From assembly GCA_014529385.2 (NCBI GenBank), contig CM043970.1:41101279-41161278 (forward strand): 60,000 nt of DNA, read 5' to 3'. Under the pieces are notes generated by a model. That model did not search any database. It had not been told where the DNA came from and saw only the letters and a list, made by a program, of their open reading frames with translations. The translations under genes and the position numbers were made by a program. The DNA is from Adiantum capillus-veneris. Taxonomy: Eukaryota > Streptophyta > Polypodiopsida > Polypodiales > Pteridaceae. Every line of letters starts with the position of its first letter. Positions within the stretch are counted from its first letter, which is position 1. Shown one piece after another: positions 44,823-55,860 of this stretch.

Positions 44823-45687
44823 ATGACTAACAATAGTAAGGAGAGTGAAATTAATGTTGATAGCTTTGATTTTGTTAATGAGCATGCTACTAATGATGCC
44901 CCTATGCTTGTTAACTACCTTGTTTCTAGTCTTAAACAAGCTATGGGCAATCCATCTCTCCAAAGTGAAGTGCAACTGCAGCTTCGTGCTCATGGGATTC
45001 TCCAAACTCCCCACCATGAAGAGAGAGTACCTAGGAAGCCTCCTTGTGATACTTCCAAAAGAGGCCTCTCTCCGATTCGAAAAGAAGAAGAGGATCCGTA
45101 CGAAGGGCTCAAAAATCTACTACTTGATGACGCATCTCCTTCCCAAAGGAGAACTCAAGAGCCCCCACCAAAAGAACAAGAAAGAAGTGAGTCTCCTGCC
45201 ACCTCGGCGGAGATGGCTCCACGAAGACGGCGGGCAAAACGCTCTCCATCACCCCCTAAACCCAGAAGACCATCGCACACTTCTCCACACCATAATTCAA
45301 AGAGGGATGACAGAAATTGAAGAGAAGGAAAAGGCGCGAAAAGGGTCACCCTCTTCTCCATCTTCTTCATCCTCTTCCTCTTATGAAGAAAGTGATGGTG
45401 CAGACAAGGAGGACCAAGGGAAGAAAAAGGCGAGGAAGAGGTCACCCTCTTCTCCATCCTCCTCAAATTCTTCCTCCTCTGAAGAAAGTGATGGTGCAAC
45501 TTTCGAACCACCAAAAAGAAGAGGCCATAGGAAATCCTATGCCGTGTGGAAGAGGTCGTTCAAGCTCAAGAAGTTCAAAGAGGGAGGAAAGAACATCTCA
45601 TTCTTACCTACGATGGCACCTTTGGTGCTACAGACAAAGTCTTGGCCTTCATCCAACAATTTGATGTGGCTTTACGAAGTCCTCTAA
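44823..45687 (+). pseudogene. Chromovirus gag N-terminal half, Ser-rich
   Basis: ATG at 44823 (MTNNSKESEINVDSFDF) runs 165 codons to a stop at 45318. The reading then continues in another frame with two tandem copies (~96-bp period, 45330-45500) of a unit with SPSSPSS, a serine run and EESDGA. It ends with RRGHRKSYAVWKRSF. The Ser/Lys/Glu composition resembles the gag at 4841-6340. The core YDGTFGATDKVLAFIQQFD (45611-45667) lies in a third frame and is broken near 45690. Confidence 0.85.
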
Positions 45688-45797
45688 GCTACACCATGTA
45701 GCTATGCATTTTCAAAAGTCCACCAGGCAATGGTGGTCTAGCCTATGGGCAAACCTGTGAAGCTCCACGAACATGGAAAGCTTTAAGAGCTTCCATC

Positions 45798-47543
45798 ATG
45801 AAGCAGTTTTTGGCTACTAATTCCAAAGACAAAGTACTCATCGAATGGCAAAGCTTGAATCTCTCTCCTTACGAATCTATTCACAAATATGTAGACAAGT
45901 TTTGGGGCTTACATCTCAAAGCCACTATCTTCAAAAACATGAATTTTGGAGAGAAAAAACAACAATTTTGTGCGGGCTTAACTGAAGATATGGCGGAGTA
46001 TGTCAACTCGCAAAGGCCACGCACCATACCTGCGGTCATACACCATACCATGGTGGCTTCACGAATCAATTTCCAAATAGGGGCTAAGAGATATCTTAAG
46101 CCCACGGAGAACAAGGACCGTAACAATGAGCCTAAGGGGAAGAACAATGTCCAAAAGTCTCTTAAAGGCAACGCCAACAACAACAAAGCTAAGGAGAAGG
46201 GAGTTTATAAAGGTAAAAATAAACTCTCTCCTGAAGAGCTTGAGCGTTATCGTAAAGATAACCGTTGTTTCAAGTGCGGGGAGCAAGGGCATGCTTATCG
46301 TGCTTGCCCCCACAAGAATACACGAAACAAGCCTCCTAGAGCTACCTTGGTCGAAATCCAAGAAGAGGAAGCTCACCACAAAGGATCTCCTCTATGCCAC
46401 GCTTGGGGAGAGGTAAGAGAACATGATGCTTTTATTCTCTTTGACCCCGGCTCTACTCACAATTTCATATTCGTAGAGTTGGCCACCAAGCTAGGCATTC
46501 AAGCCTATGAGATGGGAGATGTCCTATCCGTTGATGGTGCTTTCAAGGGGCAAGAAGCTTCAGTCACTCCCTTAATTGGGAAATTGAGGCTCCATGTCCA
46601 AAGCTATGTGGACAAAGAGGACTTCTTTATCTCTCCTCTCAAGCACGAGGATGTAATCCTAGGGGCACCATGGTTTGATTGCATGGCTGCCAATGTTAAA
46701 TCTCCTGAAAGGAAAATCTACTTTAGTTTTAGGGAAGAAGATATGTACATAGATGCTACGAAGATGGGTAACACCATACCCATTGTACATACGCAAGCTT
46801 TCAATAAGTCAATAAAGAGCTCTATTTCCGTGTACATGATTTTTGCTAAAGATTCTCAATATGAACCTAATGCTTTAGCAAAAGAAAATACAAACAATCA
46901 CAAGGAATTAGAGTTATCCAATTTTCTCAAGGGATTTCAAGATGCTTTTATTGATGGCATCCCTTGTGAACTACCTCCTCAACGAGGCAATGATGACCAT
47001 GCAATTAAACTTCTTCCAGGAAGTTCACGGCCTAATAAACCCCCTTATAGAGTTTCTCAAGCTCAACAAGAGGAGATTATGTGGCAAGTGCATGAGTTAG
47101 TTGAGAAGGGCATGGTTAGTCCTAGCTCATCTCCATTCTGCTCACCCATACTATTAGTGCAAAAGAAAGACGGCACATACCGTATGTGTGTCGACTATAG
47201 AGCACTAAATAGGATCACTATCAAGAATAGGTTTCCCGTTCCATGGGTAGAAGATCTATTTGATAAGCTACAAGGGTTGACCTACTTCAGTAGGATTGAC
47301 CTAAAAAGTGGCTACCATCAAATAAGGATAGTTGATCAAGACATTGTAAAGACCGCATTTTGCACTACGTTTGGTCTTTACGAATACATTGTCTTGCCTT
47401 TTGGCTTGACCAATACACCAGCCACATTCAACCGCTTGATGGAGAATCTATTAATCAGGCCTCACCAAACCTTTACTGGAGTGTTCATTGATGATATCAT
47501 CATCTACTCCAATTCACTAGACAAACACAAGCAGCACCTCTAG
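45798..47543 (+). pseudogene. Chromovirus gag C-terminus, protease and RT start
   Basis: One open frame of 581 codons. The gag end (KVLIEWQSLNLSPYESIHKY) is followed by zinc knuckle CFKCGEQGHAYRAC (46269), a protease with FDPGSTHNFI in place of DSGATHNFI and the loop DVILGAPWF (46650), and an acidic linker. RT follows: LLVQKKDGTYRMCVDYRAL, LKSGYHQIRI and the catalytic box VFIDDIIIYSNS (47485). A TAG at 47541 ends it in mid-RT; the following sequence continues in the same frame. Confidence 0.93.
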
Positions 47544-48584
47544 GTAATATTTCAAGTCTTACGAGAGAATAAACTTCATATTAATCGAAAGAAACGTGAG
47601 TTTTTCTTACAAGAGATTCAGTATTTAGGTCACATTATCTCTCAAGATGGCATCCAAATGGATCCATCAAAGATAGAGGTGATAAAAGGATGGCGTAATC
47701 CAAGGAATCTTCATGAATTAAGAAGCTTTATAGGTATGTGTGCATACTATAGACGCTTCATAGAAAAGTTCTCACAAATCGCGGGACCATTACATGACCT
47801 AACAAAGAAAAATGTTAGGTATACATGGTCTCCCAAGGAGAACAATGCTTTCGAAAAGCTTATCTCTCAACCCGTGCTTACACTACCGGATCTCTCAAAG
47901 CCAACTGAGGTCCAATGTGACGCTTGTGGTGATTGCCTTGGAGTTGTTTTGCTCCAAGAAGAGCACATCATAGCCTATGAAAGTCGAAGGCTCGACCCTG
48001 TTGAGCAAGCTCTAGGCATATATGAAAAGGAACTCCTCGCAATTCTACATGCCTTAGATTTGTGGAAGCACTATTTATTGGGGACTACTTTCATTCTGCG
48101 GACGGATCACCAAAGCCTTAAGTACTTCATGACGCAGACCAAGCTCTCCGACAAACAAATGAGGTGGGCAAATTTCCTTTCGCAATTTCATTTTCATATT
48201 GTTCACATTGATAGCAAGCATAATCAAGTAGCCGATGCACTCTCAAGACGGCCGAGAGTGAATGCAGTTTCCATAGCGACTCACAATGATCTATCTTCTA
48301 TGATATATGAGTACGCTATTGATCCCAATTTTAGAGATGTGATTTCAGCCCTTGCACTGGGGAAGAAAGAGGAACCATTTACTTTACAAGATGGTTATCT
48401 TCTCTATGGCATTAGACTATGCGTTACTAACTCACTACGTAAGAAAGTAATGTATGAATCTCATGCTCCTCCTTATGCGGGGCATAGAGGGATTCAGTCT
48501 ACCCTAAAAGGGATTGAAACATATTTCTATTGGCCTGCCATGAAAGCAAACATACAAGAGTATGTTTCTAAATGTGTGGTATGA
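47544..48584 (+). pseudogene. Chromovirus RT end, RNase H and integrase zinc domain
   Basis: Continues directly after the TAG: KREFFLQEIQYLGHIIS and RSFIGMCAYYRRFIEKFS. RNase H follows (VQCDACGDCLGVVLLQEEH, YEKELLAILHALDLWKHYL, TFILRTDHQSLKYF, KHNQVADALSRRP), then integrase HHCC (HAPPYAGHRGIQSTL, YWPAMKANIQEYVSKC). It ends at TGA 48582-48584 at the position of the last HHCC cysteine region. Confidence 0.93.
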
Positions 48585-49249
48585 CAAAAGACGAAGTTTG
48601 ATAGAGGAAAGCAACCTGGATTGCTTTAACCTTTGCCAATCCCTAATTCACCATGAGAGAGCATATCCATGGATTGCTTAAGTCTATCCATGGGAATACA
48701 GGAATATGGACAATAGTAGACAGGTTCAGCAAACAAGCTCATTTTATACATGTCAAAAAGACTATCAAAGCCCATCAAATGGCAACCCTCTTCATATCAC
48801 AAATTTTCAAATACCATGGCTTGCTAATGTCCATACTGTCGGATAGAGATCCTAGAATGACCAGTAATTTTTGGAAGGGTCTCTTTGAGAAATTAGGGAC
48901 AAGGCTAAACTTCTCTTTGGCCTATCACCCGCAAACGGATGGCCAAAGTGAAATAGCTACCCTAACAATTCTTGATCTACTAAAAACCTATGTAACGGAA
49001 GTAGATCAAAGGTCCCAATGGGAGAAGTACTTACCCTTGGTGGAGTATGCCTACAATAATATTGTACATACCTCCACAGGAAAAGCACCTTTCAAGGTAA
49101 TTGAGGGAAGATCTAAAAGTCCCCTGCTACTTAAGGTACACGGGAAGATCTTCAGTACAGATGATTATAGCCGAGACCTACAAGAATATTTCCAAAAGAT
49201 TAAGGATGCTATCTCTATCTCCACAGCAAAGGCAAAAGGTTGTTGCTGA
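48585..49249 (+). pseudogene. Chromovirus integrase core
   Basis: After a TAA near 48628 and a frameshift near 48690, an open frame has IWTIVDRFSKQAHF, ILSDRDPRMTSNFWKGL, YHPQTDGQSEIAT (catalytic Glu) and VEYAYNNIVHTSTGKAPF. A frameshift near 49225 ends it. Confidence 0.92.
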
Positions 49250-49738
49250 TAAGCACAGAAGAGCCCAAGCCTTTAAAGAAAATGATTGGTTCTTGCTTAA
49301 ATTTTCCAAGGCTCGATTAAGGCACACGACGGGCAGGAATCCTACGGGACACCAAAAGTAATATGCTAAGTTAGTAAAAAGGTATTATGGTCCCTTCCAG
49401 ATTCTTAAACCAATCAATGAAATGGCCTATCAACTCAAGTTGCCTAGTCATTGGCTCATACACAATGCTTTTCATGTGAGCCTACTAAAGCCTTACAAAG
49501 GAAAGCCACCTCAAGAACCAACTATTGAAGACCCACCGGAGATCAAGGACCAAGAAGAGGTGCTGCAGCTCGAGTCCATTCTCTGACATGAAGACAAGGT
49601 ATTGAGAGGTGGTAAGATCATCCGACGGTATCTTATTAAGTTTAAGAAATATCATTTTGAAGATGCTAGATGGATGCAAGGCATACAATTAAAGGATAAC
49701 CTAAACCTTGTCAATGCTTACAATGCTTCCCTAGAGTA
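49250..49738 (+). pseudogene. Chromovirus integrase C-terminus and chromodomain relic
   Basis: In shifted frames: RRAQAFKENDWFLLKFSKAR, a stop at 49360, then RYYGPFQILKPINEM and HNAFHVSLLKPYKG. A stop near 49585 is followed by a chromodomain-like end (RRYLIKFKKYHFEDARWM). The spacer 49739-50093 has no ORF and ends in AAGAGAGAGATAA before the LTR. Confidence 0.88.
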
Positions 49739-50093
49739 AGCAAATGTACAAATGTTTAAAATGAACAACTTTTTTGTCTTATAAGCCTCTCTTTTTCTTT
49801 ATTGTGCACAAATGCTAAGTAGTATGCATGCTGAGGATCAAGTTTGTGGAGAAGACGTCTTCCAAACACCAAGTAGAGCTTGTCACTCTACTATGGAAGA
49901 TTGATAGTACTAATGCGCAGACATGCTTGTGGAAGCTTAGGCTCTCAAGTGCCAAATGGATTAGTCATCCATTCTGGGATGATGTCGTAGGGTAAGATAG
50001 GGATCCTCTATCCGCTAGAAAAAGGACTAATGAATATGCTTTATCTTCTGTACCCCATAGTCAAGGACGACTATGATTTCAAGAGAGAGATAA

Positions 50094-51660
50094 TGTCATA
50101 ATAACTAATATATAATTCTCCTAAATGATTTTCATGTTAAGCTGATCATTTAATATGGGAAAGTACCAAGGGAGAAAAGGCTAGATTATTGGTAAGGCTA
50201 GCAGACTGGTCACAGTAGGGATCCAAAGGGCGACCATCTGTAGAAGAGCAATGTGAAAGCAATGGGCTTCAAAGACCTAAGGTTCAGCCCATTAAGACTT
50301 CCAAAATGCTAAGGTTCCAAATTTCAAAGGGTAAGTCCAAATGGTCAAGCTTAAGGAAATTGGATGCTTTGTAAGTGTACACAAAGTCTTCCTAGACCCC
50401 TACATGGGAGGGGGCGAGCCCTAAAGGTAGGAGAAGAGAGAGAAAGAGGTGAGATAACACACACACACGCACACACACTCAAAGGCTCCCCTTTACACAA
50501 AGGGCATAGTGGACACATGTCACGTTCCTAGCCCAGTTGCCCCCAAACAATATTCATATCCTATTGGATGACCATAGAGGTGGACCAATGGGAATTAGGC
50601 TAGAGTAAATTTAGTCTAATAAATTTAAAAGCACTTTATAAAAGGAACCAATGAAAATTAAGTCTCCTGGATGATTATTGGACAGCCTGCCAAGGGGTCC
50701 AATAGGAATTAAGTGGCCCAATGGCTTGCTTAATTCCTATTGGCCAGAAGGGGAAAAGGTCCAATGGGGATTTAATAGAATTAATCTAATTAATTAAGCT
50801 CTCATTAAAGGGGAAAGAGGGATGCATGTCACAAGGCTCTTCATTTGACCACTTAATCCCTATTGGCTAAGCTTGGAGAGGTTCACTGTGGAAGCCAGCA
50901 AGAGGAATTAGCAAGAGGGGTCAACCAAGATGAGAGAGGGGGCTGATTTGTGAGGCATTATTCCACACACACTCACAATAGCTCATGTGTCCTTCTCAAG
51001 CTTTAATGGAAAGCTCTTCATCTACTCCAAGCTTGTCAGAAGGGAGGCCTACATCGACACAATCTTGCCTTGTGATGCAAATTCAACCAAGAGACAAGCT
51101 TAAATGCATGCTCATCTCCTCTACCATGCTAATTACTAAGCTATGCTAAGCTTTTATGAGTGATTATGTGAGGAGATATACTTCTTTCTCGTAAGACTAC
51201 TCCTTCTTCCTCTCAATCTACTCTCATACCCTGCTAGCTCTCACCATCTTCAAAGGTGTGTGAGGTCTTGGGTCTGAGGCCGTGAGGGAATTGATGGTGT
51301 GTTCTATAAGTGTGTGCATGGTGCTTGAAGCTTCCATCTTCATTGCACCAACAAGTTATTGAAGGAACACAAAGTATTGTATTGTAAAATGTCTCCCTTG
51401 ATGGGGGACACCTATAATACAAAGCCTTTTGGAGGGGGGACCGGCTCCATGTAAATCGGGTCCTCAACTGTTATCAATAGCTTAATTTCTCTCTCTTTTG
51501 AAGTATTGTTCATGCCTATCTAACTAGGTGTTATGCTTTTTGTTGCTCTCTCCATCCAAGCACTCTTGCTATGCTCATTAGGAATCTATTCTAATGAAAT
51601 GCTCACTATGTTTATGCTATTTTCTGCTACACACAAGTGACTAGGCCATTAAATGTTACA
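50094..51660 (+). repeat. 3' LTR, 1,567 bp
   Basis: Starts TGTCATAATAACTAATAT and ends AAATGTTACA. The first ~920 bases match the 5' copy, including a (CA)n tract near 50458-50480. Confidence 0.8.
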
Positions 51661-53830
51661 TTATCAACCCCAATGTGGCTTATGAGCCAAGGCCAACACC
51701 AATGGCCCCTACGTGGGAACCGAGTATGTTAGAACCCCCACTGACCAAGATCCAACCCACAAAGAGCATAAACAAGGGCCTAAATTCACCCATGTGCTAC
51801 CTCGTCCACCTTCACCTCTTTGACCAATCTTGTTTGGAGAAATGTCCCATGAGGAGGGTGTATGTTGACTACCCTTACTCCATTTTTTACAAAGACAAGC
51901 CAAGTTGGGTCTAGAAGATGCCCAATCATAAACATAAATAATTGCTTCAGTGTATACATTCCACGAGATCCTCAACATCACAATTTTATGACAAATGGGG
52001 AGCCAAGTATTTCATATTCAAGCCTCAAAACCTTAAGGACCATATTTGGATGAAGTGCCAATTTTTCCAAGGGAAGTGAGGAGAGGAAGTATTTTATATT
52101 CAACCCTCAAAACCTTAAGGACCATATTTGGATGAAGTGCCAATTTTCCCAAGGGAAGTAAGTAGAGGAAGGGCTAATGGATTTACATTCGAGGATTCCA
52201 ACACCCATTACCAAACCATAAGACCCCCAATATAAAGCTCAAACACCATGATACCCACCATGAACTTGGGCTCTAAGAAGAGGCCTAGGATGGGGACCGC
52301 ATGGTAAACCCGTCCCATGTCTCACTTGCTCTATTTCCATCTACTCCTCCACATGAACCAATGGACTATCCATCCTCCCACAATGGGGGAGATTGCAGAG
52401 ACAAGCCATAAACCAAATACACCTAGAGAAACCCTAGATGTAGCTTTTGCCAAGGTAAGGGTGAGAGGGAGCGGCTCCAAAGAGGTTAAACCTTTCCACC
52501 TCCAAAAGCCTTGCAAGCGGTACGTACAACAGGACCACAGATCCCCACAACCATGTGGCACAATTCTGCTATGTGATCTATGCCGAAAAGGTCACTGATA
52601 TCCATACCACGATTTAAGGATTTGGCCTTATCTTGGAAGGAAGATCTCTAGCTTGGTTTCAAAATCTACAAGTGTCTGTTTTGTATGATTTTAAGTCATG
52701 GTCAAGGTATAGGTGATCATCAAGATCGACATCAAGCACACTGTACTAACTTAAATCTTGAGTTTTAAACACGTATGCAAAGAAAGTGTGGGTGATGCCA
52801 TCAATAGGTTGACGTGGTATATTTTGAGTGTCTAACTTCTGAGAACTTGTCAGAGAAACAATTGATCTCATGCTTCCTAGAGGGACTCAAGGACAAGACC
52901 TTATACATACACTCATGTGGTAAGCATCACTCCATTGAATGAATGCTACATAGATGCTTTGCTCTATGCACATAATTGCAACCTTGAGGGATCTATGGAC
53001 ATAGCCAACAACACCTCTAAAGTCCTCTAGGGCACCTCTCGACATGCCAATACAAAAGCTATATTGGATCAAGTGCTACAGAGAATGTGGCATGAAACTA
53101 GGAGACCAAGCTATTATATTAGGAATCAACCATCGTACCCAAGAGTTTACGTATGTGGAATCTGCATAGGTAACCATTGTACACAGATTTGTCAAACATA
53201 TATGAATATTGCCCAAGGTGCTAGTGGTAAGTTATGGTGTGAAGTGTGCAAAAAACTGGGTAACCACGCCACACAAAACTGATTTTTTAGAGCACATGTA
53301 TGCAATGACCTTAGTAGGAGATGTGACCAATCACCTACCCAAGGGTGTAATGATCGATCAACAGGGGGTGCTCAATTGCTTAGCCTACTCTAACTTAGGA
53401 ACGACCACCTCTCCCTAGAGCTACGTCTCTGAGGTATGTGGATGTATTCCTAAAGAAAAAGGTAATGAAACTAGAAAGTAGGTTCTTGTGGCTAGCCACT
53501 ATGATGGGGAGTATGATCCTACCTATTTGCCTAGGGATTTTTAGAAAGACAAATAGCTATTATGTATATGCTATTGATGGTCCTCTACCTACCATGATCA
53601 TGAATTTTATGAGGGCTAGATCTCCAATGCTCTAAAGATCAAGTGCCTAGAGAAGGTGACACATGTTTCAAGTATGGAGGCAACCATTGGATGAGAGACT
53701 ATCCCTATGGCAAGGAAAATTCTTGGCTTGCTATTTAGAAGGTATTGCGGGGCGTACCATGTCACTCATTTAAGCCAAAATCGGGCCCATGGAAGCCCAA
53801 GGAAGATAACCCTCTCAACGCTACCCGAAA
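51661..53830 (+). pseudogene. Decayed retroelement gag-like region with three zinc-knuckle relics
   Basis: Many short frames, no long ORF. Near 52650 the reading GRSLAWFQNLQVSVLYDFKS resembles a Retrotrans_gag core. Three knuckle-like motifs follow: CGICIGNHCTQIC (53153), WCEVCKKLGNHATQN then TGA (53235), and TCFKYGGNHWMRDYP (53660) where two Cys positions are Tyr. An 86-bp tandem duplication lies at about 52002-52172. No protease or RT was found after it. Confidence 0.55.
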
Positions 53831-53927
53831 GCTAGTGCAAGTAATAGGCTCACTTTCCTCCTTAAAGAAGAGGAGATAGTCCTTTTGACAATAGTCACCA
53901 AGGCATAGGTAAGAGTTTAACATCCCA

Positions 53928-54344
53928 ATGGAGACTCCCCATGATGTGGATTCTTTCAATTCCTTTAAGAAGAGACAAACTAGAAGGGACCATAGAGCTA
54001 GAGCACCCATCACTGACCTTTCCAGTCCTCAAGCGAAGAAGCCAATCGGGGTTCTAGATGAAGTAGAAATAAGGGCAGCTAATGAAGGGTTTGAAGTCTT
54101 GGATGTTCCCTTTGTTAGCTGTATAGCAATTGAAAAACTCAAAAATAGCCTCGATGTCGTCAAAATTTCCATAAATTCTCGAGTGGCTTTGGTTAAGGAT
54201 CTTCTGGCCAAATTGAGGGAATACCCTTATGCTCTTGAAGAGGCAGCACATTTTCCGTACAGTCAAAAACTCATTGAATTGACTCAAGCTATGCTAGAGC
54301 AAGTGCTAGAGGGGTCATACCATAATTCATTTCAAATGGTGTAA
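53928..54344 (+). pseudogene. Unrecognised 138-codon open frame
   Basis: Encodes METPHDVDSFNSFKKRQTRR and, later, EVEIRAANEGFEVLDVPFVS and LRE..ALEEAAHFPYSQKL-type helical sequence. The family was not recognised. The end (from about 54315) overlaps an integrase fragment on the other strand, so at least the tail is not native coding sequence. Confidence 0.35.
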
Positions 54345-54460
54345 ATCTAGTAGCTTGATGTGGATGGCTATTATAAGCATATTCCATCAAAGGAAGATAT
54401 GCATCCCAATCTATCTATCATTACACATAGGCTCGAAACATATCTTCTAAAATGTGAGTC
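54315..54460 (-). pseudogene. Gypsy integrase fragment, opposite strand
   Basis: The minus strand reads IDWDAYLPLMEYAYNSHPHQ then ATRFTPFEMNYGM, the end of a gypsy integrase core, preceded by EDMFRAYV. It is about 48 codons, isolated from any other domain. Confidence 0.75.
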
Positions 54461-54648
54461 ACCACCACCAAATTGTTTGCTTTACTAATTGTAAAGTTGT
54501 TCCGATGCGAGGATGGTCATTCCCTATTGGCATTGCTTTTGGTTGTTTTACTGCTATCAAAATTTTGATGTGTTATGGGTGTTGTAGAGGGAATTTATGC
54601 TCTATTATTTTGTTCATTTATGCTATGGTTGTGGTCAATTTCTGAATT

Positions 54649-55860
54649 GCTTTATTTTTATTCACAAACTTCAAAAAAGTAATTATTAAAAAAAGAACCC
54701 AAGAAACAAAAACGCCACAAATTGGTTTTGATCTTTGTAATTGAAAAAAACCCAACTCCAACTAGTTTTCGTGTAGGCAAGAAAAAAAAAAGCCCAATAG
54801 TCCCCATCCCGGTCCTTGAGCACGAGCACGTTCTTGGTCTTGGTCTAATGATGGTAGGCATACATGGTTCTATATATATACCCTACTCCTCTAAGAGTGG
54901 AATGGGGCATGTGGGATAAAGGCTCCATCTTTCCTTGCACAAGTCTCCAACTTTCACTTACACCCACTTGCCTAGGTAGAAATCGCTTGTTTTGAGGGTC
55001 ATGAGCACCTCAGGTGGCCAAAAGCTGTGTTGTAAAGTGCACGAAGATCCCCTAAGCAATACACTCTATTACATGTCCTAGTCTGCATAGCGAGCGACAA
55101 AAAAAAGAGAGAAAACAAACAAGAAAATGACTAACAAATCGAAACAACAAAACAATTTTTTTTTTTTAATAAAGGAAAGTGTTTTGAGTGCTCACCAATG
55201 CTTGTAAGACATTGAAATCATATGTACTTATGCTTTGGACGAGTGCTAGAGTCTAAGAAATTAGAGAGTGTCTCAAACTATGCGAGAACCCATTATCCAC
55301 CTACGTTAGGTTTCGGGCCTTTGGCTGGGACCCAATGTAGTGCGACCCAAGACCCACACATCGTGGTGGCTAGTGACTCTTCCTCTGATTTCAACATGAT
55401 GGAGGGACACCCTACCCCATACCCTGAAAATACAAAACAAAACGTACCTGTCTCGGCTCCACAACCAAGTGCTAGTGTGTTTAGTCGCCTAATGGAAAGC
55501 ATTAGTCGAGCCACTCGTTCGGAGCATACGACTAGTGAAGTAATTGAAGGCAACGGGGAGGTAGATTCCTCTTTCACATCTCATGTAGACCCTATATCCC
55601 AAAGAATGTCAATGTCGATATCATGTCCCCTCGATTCATTGAAGACTCTACAAAGCAATCACCCTCTGAAGTTCTACTACCTGATGGTAGGAGTCTTGCG
55701 GAAGTACAAGAAATCAATCGATATATGCAAGTAGCTAGGGAGAAGGAATTGAGAGCTTATGTATGATAGAACAACGTCAAGCCATTAAAAAAAAGGCCCC
55801 TATGACAACAGTCATGCCAGTCAAGCAATCGAGTGCTCCCAAGTTAGCACTCATTGAGGG
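54649..55860 (+). repeat. 1.2-kb direct repeat R, copy 1
   Basis: Nearly identical to 57907-59119. It includes an open frame at 55222-55734 (MYLCFGRVLESKKLESVSNY). In another frame near 55672 it has LLPDGRSLAEVQEINRYMQV, which looks like coding sequence of a gag-type protein, disrupted here. It ends at TCATTGAGGG, immediately before the Penelope-like RT. Confidence 0.9.

Larger units (their letters stand above)
43692..51660 (+). mobile_element. Ty3/gypsy chromovirus, plus strand, complete domain order but broken
   Basis: The element runs from TGTCATAAT at 43692 to ATGTTACA at 51660. Flanks TTATT (43687-43691) and TTATC (51661-51665) differ by one base. The 3' LTR starts at 50094. Domains in order: gag with Ser-rich repeats, zinc knuckle, protease, RT, RNase H, integrase, chromodomain. 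The 5' LTR lacks roughly the last 650 bases of the 3' copy. Confidence 0.85.

Noticed and set aside
55222-55734. 170-codon ORF in repeat R as a host gene
   Set aside because: Duplicated at 58481 with a premature stop, and the more coding-like sequence is in another frame.
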